A DNA stretch of 25,308 bases, from the NCBI GenBank assembly GCA_004555245.1, contig SFIS01000075.1:1-25308 (forward strand), written 5' to 3'. This DNA comes from Bacteroidales bacterium. Lineage in GTDB: Bacteria > Bacteroidota > Bacteroidia > Bacteroidales > Bacteroidaceae. A model generated the notes under the pieces. The model was given only the letters and a program-made list of their open reading frames with translations. It was not told the origin of the DNA and did not search any database. Shown one piece after another: positions 8,255 to 17,170 of this stretch (the first letter of the stretch is position 1; every line of letters starts with the position of its first letter). Both the position numbers and the translations under genes were made by a program.

Positions 8255-8351
8255 TTTTTTAGAAGACAACACAGAGTTTATTATTGAAGACAACAGAGAC
8301 AACAGAGACAACAGAAAAAGTTGTTATTGTTGTCTCTGTTGTCGTTTAAAA
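8255..8351 (+). repeat. Short family-A repeat, possible terminator of the channel operon
   Basis: A core-less family-A copy. GACAACAGAGACAACA (8289-8304) pairs perfectly with 8328-8343, giving a 16-bp hairpin, followed by GTTTAAAA. It starts 6 bp after the phospholipase D-like gene ends and could act as a 3' hairpin for that transcript, although it lacks a proper U-tract. Confidence 0.65.
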
Positions 8352-8378
8352 AGATTGTTCTCGGCTGACATAGCCCGT

Positions 8379-8426
8379 GGTTGTATGGATTGACAAAAAC
8401 CGAAATCCACCCCTTGAAGAGTATGG
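8379..8426 (+). repeat. 48-bp repeat D, copy 1 (direct copy at 25194-25241)
   Basis: This segment, beginning GGTTGTATGGATTGAC, is repeated at 25194-25241 with a single mismatch (C to A at the 16th base). Both copies follow a family-A element by 17-28 bp and have the same orientation. Confidence 0.85.
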
Positions 8427-8570
8427 CGATAAACAAAAAATAAACCTTTGGTCTGTAACATTGCTGGCATACACAATTCCATTTACAGAAGCATCCCTAC
8501 CTGATGTTTACCCTGAAACAATGTGCTTGTTATGAGAAAGGGGTTATTTCCTGTTGTCTGTGTGGTCTGT
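8427..8570. other. Unassigned intergenic segment
   Basis: No ORF, promoter match or hairpin stands out here. Bases about 8533-8557 (TGAGAAAGGGGTTATTTCCTG) recur in slightly changed form at about 8885-8909, so this stretch is also repeat-related. Confidence 0.4.
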
Positions 8571-8850
8571 CTCAAGCGTCGGTCAGCCTGTAAGGCTGTA
8601 CTAAGCGAAGCGTTCGGATTCGCTTGCGATCTGACCCGAAGGCGAAGAACACCGGGACAAAGTCCCGGGGTTAGGTGGATGGGGAGAACTGTCTGAAAGA
8701 CAGTACCTTGCTATATGCACAGCCTGACGCATTCTCGGATACGAGGTACTGCCTTACAGGCAGCTGTTCATCACAGTAATACCGAGGGCTTCGCCCTCGG
8801 TTACGACCGCTTCGCTTAGTATAGCCTTCCAGGCTATCCCCCCTCACGTT
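8571..8850 (-). repeat. Family-B hairpin-chain repeat, copy B1
   Basis: About 280 bp that reads, on the minus strand, like the + strand copies at 16610, 19146 and 21281. It contains the hairpins AGCCTNNNAGGCT at both ends, CCGAGGGCTTCGCCCTCGG, a CCGGGACAAAGTCCCGG stem and ACTGTCTGAAAGACAGT. Compared with the other copies it has the GATTCGCTTGCGATC module but not the ATTACCTCCCTACGGTCAG module. It joins family-A-type sequence at its right end (CACGTTTTAGAAGACAAC). Confidence 0.85.
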
Positions 8851-8912
8851 TTAGAAGACAACAGAGAAAACGATGCTGATGCCATGAGAAAGTGTTTATT
8901 TCCTGTTTATCG

Positions 8913-9038
8913 CCTTGCGGTTGATGCGAAACCCGTATGGTGATGGTGTAGCGGGCTGAAAATATCTGAGCTCGCTCAAGGATTTTCAGACGGCTACGCC
9001 ATCAATGGCTCGCAGAGACATTCGCATCAACAGCAAGG
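8913..9038. repeat. 126-bp long imperfect hairpin
   Basis: Three nested stems face each other: 8913-8930 with 9021-9038 (18 bp, one mismatch), 8942-8952 with 8993-9003 (11 bp with one G-U), and 8956-8969 with 8976-8989 (ends paired, 3-nt internal mismatch), closed by a 6-nt loop. The geometry is that of one long cruciform or structured RNA. It lies between repeats B1 and A2, about 290 bp from the nearest gene end. No coding frame explains it. It may be a non-autonomous element or a structured RNA. Confidence 0.75.
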
Positions 9039-9112
9039 GGTTTATTCTGGTTTTTGTCAATCCGTTCTGGCACCGACCATGTCAGCAGGGAAGACCACAG
9101 AAATGCATCGTG

Positions 9113-9254
9113 TTTTTTTACGACAACACAGACAACGGGGACAACCGTAATAGAAAAGGTAATCCCTGTTGTCTGTGTTTTATGTCACCTCGTGACATCC
9201 GCAGTTGCGCCCGTTCTTCCTGTTGTTATCGTTGTCTCTGTTGTCTTCTAAAAC
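9113..9254 (-). repeat. Family-A repeat, copy A2, with partial arm to 9320
   Basis: A full copy in minus orientation: left arm of GACAAC words, core palindrome at 9182-9198 (stem ATGTCAC/GTGACAT, loop variant), conserved GCAGTTGCGCCCGTTCTTCC, and right arm GTTGTCTCTGTTGTCTTCTAAAA read in pieces. A second group of CAACACAGA words at 9281-9320 is a further arm with no core. Confidence 0.85.
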
Positions 9255-9330
9255 GTGCGGGGGCTTGGTTTTATTTTTTTACGACAACACAGACAACACA
9301 GACAACACAGACAACAACAGGCAATGAAAA

Positions 9331-9364
9331 GCCCGGCTGCTTTACTATATATAAGCAGCCGGGC
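9331..9364 (-). terminator. Rho-independent terminator after the GH105-like/small-protein pair
   Basis: GCCCGGCTGCTT (9331-9342) and AAGCAGCCGGGC (9353-9364) form a perfect 12-bp GC-rich stem with a 10-nt AT loop. Read on the minus strand the stem is followed by TTTT, as expected for an intrinsic terminator downstream of the small gene ending at 9416. The U-tract is short. Confidence 0.85.
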
Positions 9365-9415
9365 GCAAATCATTTAGGCAGGTATAGTTCTATTCAACAG
9401 GATTCAATAGAAGGA

Positions 9416-9625
9416 TTACTCCTCGTCCTCCCACAAGTTCCAGGATGTGCCTTTGGTGTGATCGGGAACATCTTCAGTAGAACCTCCAGTATCAATTTTA
9501 TCAACTATAGCATCAGAGTCATCAGTCTTACCATTCTTCACATCTGCTGTCGCTGCAATTATTGACATGTCGATGTCATAGCAGCAGAGGATGACGGGCT
9601 TGATATATTTCATTTTCATAATCAT
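9416..9625 (-). CDS. Small hypothetical protein with acidic C-terminal tail
   Basis: A 69-residue protein beginning MIMKMKYIKPVI and ending NLWEDEE. It starts 15 bp after the stop of the giant secreted hydrolase and ends 52 bp before a strong terminator, so it is very likely the last cistron of that transcript. From general knowledge, many Prevotella genomes carry 60-90-residue proteins that open with a KYIKP-like motif and end in Trp plus Asp/Glu residues, function unknown; this one fits. The start could also be the Met at 9619 or 9613. No signal peptide, membrane segment or known domain is visible. The middle is rich in Asp, Thr, Ser and Gly and is probably disordered. Confidence 0.7.
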   Translation of the reverse strand: MIMKMKYIKPVILCCYDIDMSIIAATADVKNGKTDDSDAIVDKIDTGGSTEDVPDHTKGTSWNLWEDEE

Positions 9626-9640
9626 ATCAGTTTTACAAGT

Positions 9641-12600
9641 TTACTTAACCACGACCTTTCTGCCGTTCACTACATAGATGCCAGCGGGGAGGTTGCGTGT
9701 CGTTTCCGCCACCTTCTGACCGTTGAGGTTATACACCCCTTTGATGCCGAATGCCTCGATGACATCATCCGCAAGCTCTGCTACGCTGATCTCTGTCGTC
9801 GTGCCGTCGTCCTCACCGTCCTCAACGCCGGAGAATGTCAATGACAGCGTCTTTGTTGCAGACGATGCCGGACCGTCTATGTACGACCGGTAGCCCTTGC
9901 CGTACGACGAGCCCTTAGAGATATACAGCTTGCCGTTGCCTTCGCTGATGAAGAGGTCGCCTTCTTCATATTGCTTACAGAAACCACCTTCTACTCCAGA
10001 CAAGGCTTGCGTGCAATAATCCGGCGTTCCCTTGGCTACATAGTTCTTGTCTTTAATAGCAGTGAACTCATGCTGTTCGATATTCGGGTTGATAGCCTTG
10101 TCATAGACGGTGAAGCTGGTGAGGTTTCCGTTTCCGTCAATCGTATATGTCGGTGCCTGGTCTGTTGATGTCTCCTTCGTAGTCATGGCAGTGCCATCAG
10201 CGCCAACGAGTGTCGGATTGATGAGATACGGATAGCCAGGCAGGATGTTCTGAATCTCGTGATAGAAGAACTTGATGTGCAGCTTCGTACCCTCTGTTTG
10301 AGCATCCTGGAAGACAAGAATCTGTGTATCCTTACCGAATATCTGCTCCACCTCCGTCTGTGTGAGGTTGAACGGCAACGTCAGCGTCGTCCACTGGCCT
10401 TTCTTGAAGGTGCGATTGAGGGTGATGCTATTAAAGAGAGGGATTGTGAAGCCTTTAACGTAGCCCTTTATTTCATTACCAAACTTCCAAGCATATTTAT
10501 TCTTGTCCTCATCTGTATCACCTGTTACCTTTACAGGCTTCGGATAAGCGGTTTCGTCACTCAGCGTAATCTTATGTTCGTCATCATTCTCAGGATTGAC
10601 AGTCTCTGACGGCACGAAGTTAGCGCCACAGAAGCCGAGCTTTGAGAAGTTAGAGAAGAGATAGTATGTCTCGTTCGCTGTCACGAAGAAGGTATATTTC
10701 ACGATACCCTTCTGGATGGCAAGGTAAGAACCGTTGTCGAGCTGCACAATTTCCTGAGCGTCGTTGATACCACTCTTCCACTTTGCCGCTACCGCCTGTT
10801 TCTCTTTATCGCTCATATAATCCTTAAACTCTTTCCACGAAGCGATATTTTTCGGGTCGTCTGTATTCTTTGTTAAGTCACAATAGTAGTCACTCTGTAC
10901 CTTCTGCTTTGTCGTGTAGGTGAATGACTTGGGTGAGAACTGATCGACATTCAGACCACGCTGGTTGCAGATATAGAAAGAGTGGGGACGGAACTCGCCG
11001 GCAACTATTTCCCCGTCATTGAAGTTTATGCCTTGATACTCTCCGGAGCGGTTGGTGTTCCATGCGCCGTTCTGCAGTATATATACAGTGAGCTTGCCGT
11101 TCTGTGTAGGCTCAAAGGTCATGTACGCACCGCGTACAGGCAAGGTGTAAGGATATGTCTCAAGATAACCATCGCTGCGTTTTTCTGCAGGCTTGAACCA
11201 TCCATAACGTGTGGAGCCGTAGATTGCATCGTCTGATTTCTTTTTCGATTCATCTACAGCGTCTGAATAACCAGAGATATATGTCTTATAGCCGTCGATA
11301 GAAGCTATATCCGATTCATCTGATGTTGTTGGCATATTCCACCCGTCTTTTCTTGTCGAGCCATTGACTTCATACGTAGATATTAATTTGGGATTATCTT
11401 CCTTTTCTTTAAATGTTTTCCATTTCCATCCGCCGAAGGTCATCTTGACAAGTTTGGTTTCACCGTTCATAATATAAACAGATTCGTTCAAATCCGGACC
11501 GTTGGCAATCGCTGCATCACCAGCCACGCTGTATGAGTAGCCCTGCTTGACGAGAATATTGAAGAATGTCTGAGCATCATTATAGTCAGGATGGTCCTTC
11601 AGAATAGCATAAATCTTCGCACCGCCGTTTGCATCGGATTTGATTGTGATTACGCCTGTCGTCTCGACAACTGTTGCCACATCCGTTACGTCACTCAAAT
11701 ACGTGATGTTTGAATTTATGGTTACCTCTGTTGGAGTGACATCCTCTTTACCGTAAGTTTCTGCGAGATAAGCCTTCAATGTAGGCTGGGTGAATTTCGG
11801 TTTCTCTGGATTAGTGGTTTTATCCCATGTCCATTCTGTTTTGCCGTCAGAATCGGCAAACACGAGCACGACATTTTCCTTCACCAATGTCACGTTTATC
11901 TCATACTTTGTAGTCGATGTGCCATCCTTTGATGTCACGGTGTATGTAGATGTCGTTGTCTGCCCGATTGTAGAAGGAACGGTGATTGAAATGTTTCCGC
12001 TAACAGTTGATTCACCCTGTTTTATTGTAGCTCCAACCACCTTCGTTTTCGGAGTTATGGTGATGGACTCTCCTTTCTTGCTTGCTCCAATCTCCAGTGT
12101 AGTGGTGTAAGCCGATTTGTCACCTGCATTCTCCTCAGAGAAGGCTATTTCCGCACCATTATACGTAAATGTGGCACGAGAGTCGCTCTCGGGATAGTAG
12201 CGTGTGATATTGATGTCTTCAATTAGGGAGTTGCTTCCTTTGTATAAGTAAATGACATTCTTTCCCACCACAGCATCACCTTCTTTTATGACATAGCTGC
12301 CAGTGAAAGATACGGCATCACTGTTAGAGGTTTTGTCTGACAGTTTGAAAGAAGACGTTGCAGGGTTGATAATAATCTCATCACCAGCCTTCAGGGTGTT
12401 GTCAAGCGTTATTTTAAGGTAGCTTGAGCCGCTGCCGTTAAGGTTAATCTGACTGTTGAGAATCATATCCTTTGCTGAGGAGTGACCATTGTAAAGGGCA
12501 GCAGAGCCACCGGTGATGGTCGCGTAGTTACCCGTCACCGCAACAGTTGTCTGAGAATTTACACTGACAGTAGTAGATGTTACACCCGTGAGCGTGAAGA

Positions 12601-15600
12601 GGTCTGTTATTGGTGTCCACTTCGCATAGAGGGTAACATCAGAAGTGAGCGTAGCACCAGCTGTTGCCTCCTGCGTCAATTCTGCATTTGTGTACCAGCC
12701 TACAAAAGTATAACCATCAGCTGTAGGTGTTGGCAACGTCTCTGGCAATGTATTGACATCAGTGACTTCTTCAATCTGAGTGCCATGACCGTTCATGTTG
12801 TAGGTTATGGTGTAGGTAGTGGCAGGTGTAAATGTGAAACTCTTGAAACCAACTTTTGAGCTATTGACAAAGATGTAATAGTCTATACCTTTTTTTACAT
12901 CAAATGTCACATTGCCAGTATATTTTACGTGTTCAGGTGTTTCACCTTTACCCACCTGGGTATTGTCATCAAGTTTAGCGGAAATCAGAGTTCCATTTTC
13001 TGAAACAAACAGGGGACGGAGATAATCGCTTCCTTCAATTACTTTTGTGCCAAGATTTATATTGACAGCCAATTGACCTGGTTTTGTCGGTGTAAACTTG
13101 TAATACGTTCCTGCTGTTGGAATATAAGCATCTGAGCCAGATTCTGGATAAATAGGATTCCGCTGTCCATTTGTATAGCGATCGGCAGAAGGCTGGCTCC
13201 AGAAGCCATCATTGCCGAATGTCATGGTGATGTCCTTACATGCTATTGTCATTCCGTCGCTGACATCTGTCTGAGCAGTGAAGCTATATGTATTAGTGTT
13301 ATTGCTCGTTACGTTCTCACCAATACGTACTGTGATTACTCTGTTTCCTTCTTTATATTTGTCGTCAGCAGCCTGCGAAAGAGTGAAAGTGCCGGACTGC
13401 TTTGCAGTGATGGTAGTGCCATTAATTGTAGCAAAGTCAGTTCCTGACGTGATGCTATATGCGCCCTTAGAAGATGACGAGACAAGTTTGCTGACATCAA
13501 TCGTTCCGTTGGCAGCCGGTGTCCATGCGTTGCCGGCATATCCATAGGCATCAGTAGTTTTCAAATCACTTGGATTCAGCACAGCCACAGCAACCGCATT
13601 AGATGTGACAGTATTGCCACCTGCGGATACTACACAATAATAATATGTAGTGCCGGCAGTTGTAACAACGGGTTTGTAAGATGCGGATGTCGCACCGTTT
13701 ATAGGCGTTCCGTTTGTATTGCTGTTAGTCGTATTGCTATACCACTGATATGAGATATCTCCTTCTATGCCTGATTTTTCAGCAGTGACACTGAGATCAG
13801 TAACATCTTCTTTACTTACACCGTAATCATACGTTGCACCAACAGGCTGGGTGGTGATGGAAAGAGAAGAGGGGGTGCCTTGATAACCAAGAACCTCGAT
13901 GGTATTAATGTTAACTTCTTTTGTACCGTTTTTTATTGTAATGGTTGCTTGACCTATAACATTATTGCTAAAGGTGCAGTTGTAATCGCCTAATTTACTT
14001 CCATAATTTATAGTAACAGTTCCTACATTTGTTTCTCCATTATTAAAACTCAACACTGAATTTGTGTTACCAGATGTGCAAAGTGCATTAATTTTTAGTC
14101 CTGTTACTGTATAACCTGATGGAATTTTCATAGTTAATGTTGTGTTTGCTTCCATCTTAACGTAGGTACTAGTGTTTTTAATGCTTACCCCACTAATGCT
14201 AAATCCATTGTCGTCTTTAGCATTCCAAGTTGTAGCAGTAGCATTCTCGAATGTTGCAATAACACTTTCTCCAGCCCCACTTCCATCAATCTCATTGCTT
14301 GTTCCGCTCACCGTCACCGCAGTCGGGCTTGTCTGTATTGTAGTGCTGCCGCTTGTGGCTTTGCAATAATACGAGCCGGATTCTGCAGGAGTGAATGTTT
14401 CGGATGTGGCACCAGATACTTCTGAGCCATCAGACTTACACCACTGGTAAGTGATAGTTCCGCTGCCGAGAGCTTCGGCTTTGATAGATTTACCCTGTGC
14501 GAGGGTGTATGAAGGAGCGAGGTCGTAAGAGAAACGGATGTCTTTCTTGTTGGCAATCTCATACTCTGTAGCCGCCATGATGAATGCACCCATCACCTTG
14601 CCTTCGGTGTAGGTGTTAGTCTGACCTACATCAGTGCCAGTAATATAATATTCGCGTGAGCCAGAGCGGTTACTTGAACCACCAAGTCCGGCAGAAGCAC
14701 AGTTGTGAACAAGCTGTACTGTTGTACCAGTAGGGTCGAACGTGTCATATTTCATGAACTCAGCCACAGCACCCTCGAAAGCTTTCTTGCCGATGGTCTC
14801 ATAATTGTAAGTTCCATTAGTAGATAGCAAGTTGAGACGTACCGCCTTGAGATATGCGGCAGCGAACAATGATGTGCAGGATGATTCAAGATAGTTGCCT
14901 GACAAGGGCTGGTCTTTCTCGTCAACAACCTGATACCAGCAACCTGAAGTACCATCCTGATATTTTGCCAGTCCTGCTGCAAGTTTTTGAAGATAGTCTA
15001 TGAGTGTCGCGCGGTTTGAGTTATTCGAAGGCATCTGCTCCAGCACATCAACGAGGGCGAGGAAATACCAGCCCATGGCACGTCCCCAGAATGCTGCGGA
15101 GTGATATACTTTTGCGCCTTCTGTGTTTGAGATGCCAGCCCATTTAGATGAAGCTTCGTCTTTAGGATTAGCAGTAAAGGCGTGATAGAGCAAGCCTTTT
15201 TCTGAATTATAGAGTTGATTCCAAGATATTGTGAACTGCTTGGTAATCAAGTTCCAGTCACTTGTTCCGTCAACGTTTTTAGTGCTGTTCTTATAATTGA
15301 CAATCTGTGCAAGGAGAGCGGCACCCATATACAGTCCGTCACACCACATCTGGTCTTTATAAGAAGGTTTGTGGAACCATCCGCCAAACATTGATCTTAC
15401 TGTTGCGTTGGTTGAGCTTTTAACGCCAGACGCACTACCATCACCAATGACATATACCTCATTATATTTGTTCATGTCTTTCAAGACATTGGTAATGGCA
15501 GTCTCGCCTATACTCTTTGCATCAGTAGATAATGCATCATCTTTCATTAGCGGGAAATACATCTTGCAGGCATTCATATTGTCAAGAGTAATCTTCGAGA

Positions 15601-16039
15601 AATCCGTAACTCCTGATTTTGCTACAAGGGTGTATGTTTTATCCTTGGCATAGTTCATGACAGAATAGAACCAGGGCTTGGACCAATCGAAGGTGCTGTA
15701 GTTTGCGTAAGCCTCGAGAACAGCCTTTGCTACAAGTCCCGGGACATAGTCAAATGCCTGTTCGCCTTTTGGGTCACTTATCCAGTTTCCGCCTTTGTCG
15801 AAGGTTTTGAAGCCTCGCTGAGTCTTGTTTGCATAGAAATCACTGATACGCGAGTTAATCACCCACTGCGAATAGCGGATGTTTTCATTAAATTTAACGT
15901 CTTTCCATGAGGTAGGAACGTCAGCAGCCTTCGCCCCAGTCACACACAGTGCAAGTAGCAGGAGGGGTATGATTCTCCTGAGGTGTAGGCGGTGGAGGGT
16001 AGAGGGCACTCTCCACCTGTAGTGTAAAAATGTTTGCAT
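9641..16039 (-). CDS. Giant secreted GH105-like unsaturated uronyl hydrolase with Ig-like and repeat domains
   Basis: A 2132-residue exported protein. From Met 16039: signal peptide to about residue 39 (LLLLALCVTGAKA-AD); GH105/GH88-type (alpha/alpha)6 domain about 42-500, with the catalytic-type Asp at 234 in QMWCDGLYMGA and a FWGRAMGWY segment at 317-325; an Ig-like domain about 505-578; a carbohydrate-binding-like beta domain about 590-720; a second Ig-like domain about 725-820; a beta domain about 925-1072; an InlB/Listeria-Bacteroides repeat at about 1074-1143 (GYTFVGWYTNAEL); a second copy of the 925-1072 type domain about 1500-1812; and a C-terminal sorting-like motif at 2098-2132 (GVYNLNGQKV...LPAGIYVVNGRK). 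GH105 enzymes remove the unsaturated uronic acid left by pectin or rhamnogalacturonan lyases. The frame stays open to 16189, but those 50 residues lack any signal-peptide character. Substrate is inferred from family only. Confidence 0.88.
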   Translation of the reverse strand: MQTFLHYRWRVPSTLHRLHLRRIIPLLLLALCVTGAKAADVPTSWKDVKFNENIRYSQWVINSRISDFYANKTQRGFKTFDKGGNWISDPKGEQAFDYVPGLVAKAVLEAYANYSTFDWSKPWFYSVMNYAKDKTYTLVAKSGVTDFSKITLDNMNACKMYFPLMKDDALSTDAKSIGETAITNVLKDMNKYNEVYVIGDGSASGVKSSTNATVRSMFGGWFHKPSYKDQMWCDGLYMGAALLAQIVNYKNSTKNVDGTSDWNLITKQFTISWNQLYNSEKGLLYHAFTANPKDEASSKWAGISNTEGAKVYHSAAFWGRAMGWYFLALVDVLEQMPSNNSNRATLIDYLQKLAAGLAKYQDGTSGCWYQVVDEKDQPLSGNYLESSCTSLFAAAYLKAVRLNLLSTNGTYNYETIGKKAFEGAVAEFMKYDTFDPTGTTVQLVHNCASAGLGGSSNRSGSREYYITGTDVGQTNTYTEGKVMGAFIMAATEYEIANKKDIRFSYDLAPSYTLAQGKSIKAEALGSGTITYQWCKSDGSEVSGATSETFTPAESGSYYCKATSGSTTIQTSPTAVTVSGTSNEIDGSGAGESVIATFENATATTWNAKDDNGFSISGVSIKNTSTYVKMEANTTLTMKIPSGYTVTGLKINALCTSGNTNSVLSFNNGETNVGTVTINYGSKLGDYNCTFSNNVIGQATITIKNGTKEVNINTIEVLGYQGTPSSLSITTQPVGATYDYGVSKEDVTDLSVTAEKSGIEGDISYQWYSNTTNSNTNGTPINGATSASYKPVVTTAGTTYYYCVVSAGGNTVTSNAVAVAVLNPSDLKTTDAYGYAGNAWTPAANGTIDVSKLVSSSSKGAYSITSGTDFATINGTTITAKQSGTFTLSQAADDKYKEGNRVITVRIGENVTSNNTNTYSFTAQTDVSDGMTIACKDITMTFGNDGFWSQPSADRYTNGQRNPIYPESGSDAYIPTAGTYYKFTPTKPGQLAVNINLGTKVIEGSDYLRPLFVSENGTLISAKLDDNTQVGKGETPEHVKYTGNVTFDVKKGIDYYIFVNSSKVGFKSFTFTPATTYTITYNMNGHGTQIEEVTDVNTLPETLPTPTADGYTFVGWYTNAELTQEATAGATLTSDVTLYAKWTPITDLFTLTGVTSTTVSVNSQTTVAVTGNYATITGGSAALYNGHSSAKDMILNSQINLNGSGSSYLKITLDNTLKAGDEIIINPATSSFKLSDKTSNSDAVSFTGSYVIKEGDAVVGKNVIYLYKGSNSLIEDINITRYYPESDSRATFTYNGAEIAFSEENAGDKSAYTTTLEIGASKKGESITITPKTKVVGATIKQGESTVSGNISITVPSTIGQTTTSTYTVTSKDGTSTTKYEINVTLVKENVVLVFADSDGKTEWTWDKTTNPEKPKFTQPTLKAYLAETYGKEDVTPTEVTINSNITYLSDVTDVATVVETTGVITIKSDANGGAKIYAILKDHPDYNDAQTFFNILVKQGYSYSVAGDAAIANGPDLNESVYIMNGETKLVKMTFGGWKWKTFKEKEDNPKLISTYEVNGSTRKDGWNMPTTSDESDIASIDGYKTYISGYSDAVDESKKKSDDAIYGSTRYGWFKPAEKRSDGYLETYPYTLPVRGAYMTFEPTQNGKLTVYILQNGAWNTNRSGEYQGINFNDGEIVAGEFRPHSFYICNQRGLNVDQFSPKSFTYTTKQKVQSDYYCDLTKNTDDPKNIASWKEFKDYMSDKEKQAVAAKWKSGINDAQEIVQLDNGSYLAIQKGIVKYTFFVTANETYYLFSNFSKLGFCGANFVPSETVNPENDDEHKITLSDETAYPKPVKVTGDTDEDKNKYAWKFGNEIKGYVKGFTIPLFNSITLNRTFKKGQWTTLTLPFNLTQTEVEQIFGKDTQILVFQDAQTEGTKLHIKFFYHEIQNILPGYPYLINPTLVGADGTAMTTKETSTDQAPTYTIDGNGNLTSFTVYDKAINPNIEQHEFTAIKDKNYVAKGTPDYCTQALSGVEGGFCKQYEEGDLFISEGNGKLYISKGSSYGKGYRSYIDGPASSATKTLSLTFSGVEDGEDDGTTTEISVAELADDVIEAFGIKGVYNLNGQKVAETTRNLPAGIYVVNGRKVVVK

Positions 16040-16443
16040 CTTTGTTGTGTTAGTTAAATATAGTTTGTAATATTGTCCTTTAAGGCGTATTCTCCCCTTG
16101 CGGGATGACGGGGAGCCTGATATAGAGGTTGTATTATCCTGTATGGGGCATCGCGGCAGTATGTGCGTATGCCGTCCGCTTGATGTCATGTCATGTGAGT
16201 TGCATGTTGCAGCTGCTCTGAGATTTCACCTTATTATATATATACAGGAAATAAACCTAATAGCAGTTTTCAATGAATGACTTTTCAGCCGTTCGTTAAT
16301 CGTTTACAAAATTATAATTTATTAGGGAAAGGGAAAAACATCGTAAACATTTATTAATAAACGAAGTGGGTATTTTGTATATGTTAACTTAATCGTCGTG
16401 TATTTTGTAATATCTCCAACAGAAAACTGGTATCCTCGTACTG
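16040..16443. other. Leader and upstream spacer of the GH105-like gene
   Basis: Apart from the candidate -7 element at 16307-16314, I see only a short hairpin (CTCCCC at 16092-16097 with GGGGAG at 16110-16115). No riboswitch or gene is recognisable. The stretch 16300-16440 is AT-rich. Confidence 0.4.
16307..16314 (-). promoter_or_regulatory. Possible -7 promoter element for the GH105-like gene
   Basis: On the minus strand this reads TAATTTTG, matching TAnnTTTG. It would give a leader of about 260 nt before ATG 16039. A weaker alternative, TATATTTA, lies about 20 bp before the start codon. Long leaders are plausible for a regulated polysaccharide-utilisation gene, but nothing here proves which site is used. 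Confidence 0.35.
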
Positions 16444-16608
16444 TTTTAAACGACAACATATCACGGATTTTTAAACGACAACAGAGACAACAATGACAAC
16501 GGGAAGAACGGACGCAACTGCGAATGTCACGAAGTGACATACAACACAGACAACGGAGATTACTTCTGCAACAGAGAATGTTGTTATTGTTGATATTGTT
16601 GTCGTAAA
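16444..16608 (+). repeat. Family-A repeat, copy A3
   Basis: TTTAAACGACAAC words at the left, GGGAAGAACGGACGCAACTG, core palindrome at 16524-16540 (ATGTCACGAAGTGACAT), ACAACACAGACAACGGAGA, then a right arm of GTTGTT words ending TTGTCGTAAAACGTGAGGGG. It abuts family-B copy B2 directly. Confidence 0.85.
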
Positions 16609-16609
16609 A

Positions 16610-16886
16610 CGTGAGGGGGGATAGCCTGGAGGGCTATACTAAGCGAAGCGGTCGTAACCGAGGGCGAAGCCCTCGGTATTACTGTGCTGAACAGCTGCCT
16701 GTAAGGCAGTACCTCGTATCAGAGAATGCGTCAGGCTGTGCATATAGCAAGGTACTGTCTTTCAGACAGTTCTCCCCATTCACCTAACCCCCGGGACTTT
16801 GTCCCGGGTTACGACCGCATTACCTCCCTACGGTCAGTGGGTCCAAGGACAAATCTCGCTTAGTACAGCCTTACAGGCTGACCGAC
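16610..16886 (+). repeat. Family-B hairpin-chain repeat, copy B2
   Basis: About 277 bp. Successive hairpins are AGCCTGGAGGGCT, ACCGAGGGCGAAGCCCTCGGT, CTGCCTGTAAGGCAG, ACTGTCTTTCAGACAGT, CCCGGGACTTTGTCCCGGG and AGCCTTACAGGCT. It ends CTGACCGACG and runs straight into family-A copy A4. Together with B3 it flanks the ATPase/RloB gene pair in direct orientation. Confidence 0.88.
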
Positions 16887-17034
16887 GACGACAACACAGA
16901 CAACAGAAACAACGGGAAGAACGGGCGCAACTGCGGATGTCACGAAGTGACATACAACAAAGACAACAGAGATTACTTCTGCAATAGAGAATGTTGTCTC
17001 TGTTGTTATCGTTGTCTCTGTTGTCTTCTAAAAT
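16887..17034 (+). repeat. Family-A repeat, copy A4
   Basis: The cleanest full-length copy, about 148 bp: left arm ACGACAACACAGACAAC, GGGAAGAACGGGCGCAACTG, core palindrome at 16937-16953, the segment GATTACTTCTGCAATAGAGA, and right arm GTTGTCTCTGTTGTCTTC followed by TAAAA. The two ends are imperfect inverted repeats of each other. It ends about 112 bp before the ATPase promoter. Confidence 0.88.
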
Positions 17035-17145
17035 AATAATATACATTTTCGCATTTTCAAACCTTATAAAACCGAAATTTTGTTAAACACGCTCGATTTT
17101 TGAGATTTTTTCTCATATTATGTATTCTACATCGAAAATTAATTG

Positions 17146-17153
17146 TATCTTTG
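17146..17153 (+). promoter_or_regulatory. -7 promoter element of the ATPase/RloB operon
   Basis: TATCTTTG matches TAnnTTTG and lies 17 bp before ATG 17171. The expected transcript start leaves only about a 10-nt leader. The surrounding 17035-17145 region is AT-rich, with no repeat sequence, so the operon carries its own promoter. Confidence 0.7.
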
Positions 17154-17170
17154 CACAAAAATATTGAGAT

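Noticed and set aside
16040..16189. Upstream 50-residue extension of the GH105-like protein
   Set aside because: The extension has no signal-peptide character, whereas Met 16039 is followed by a clear signal sequence.
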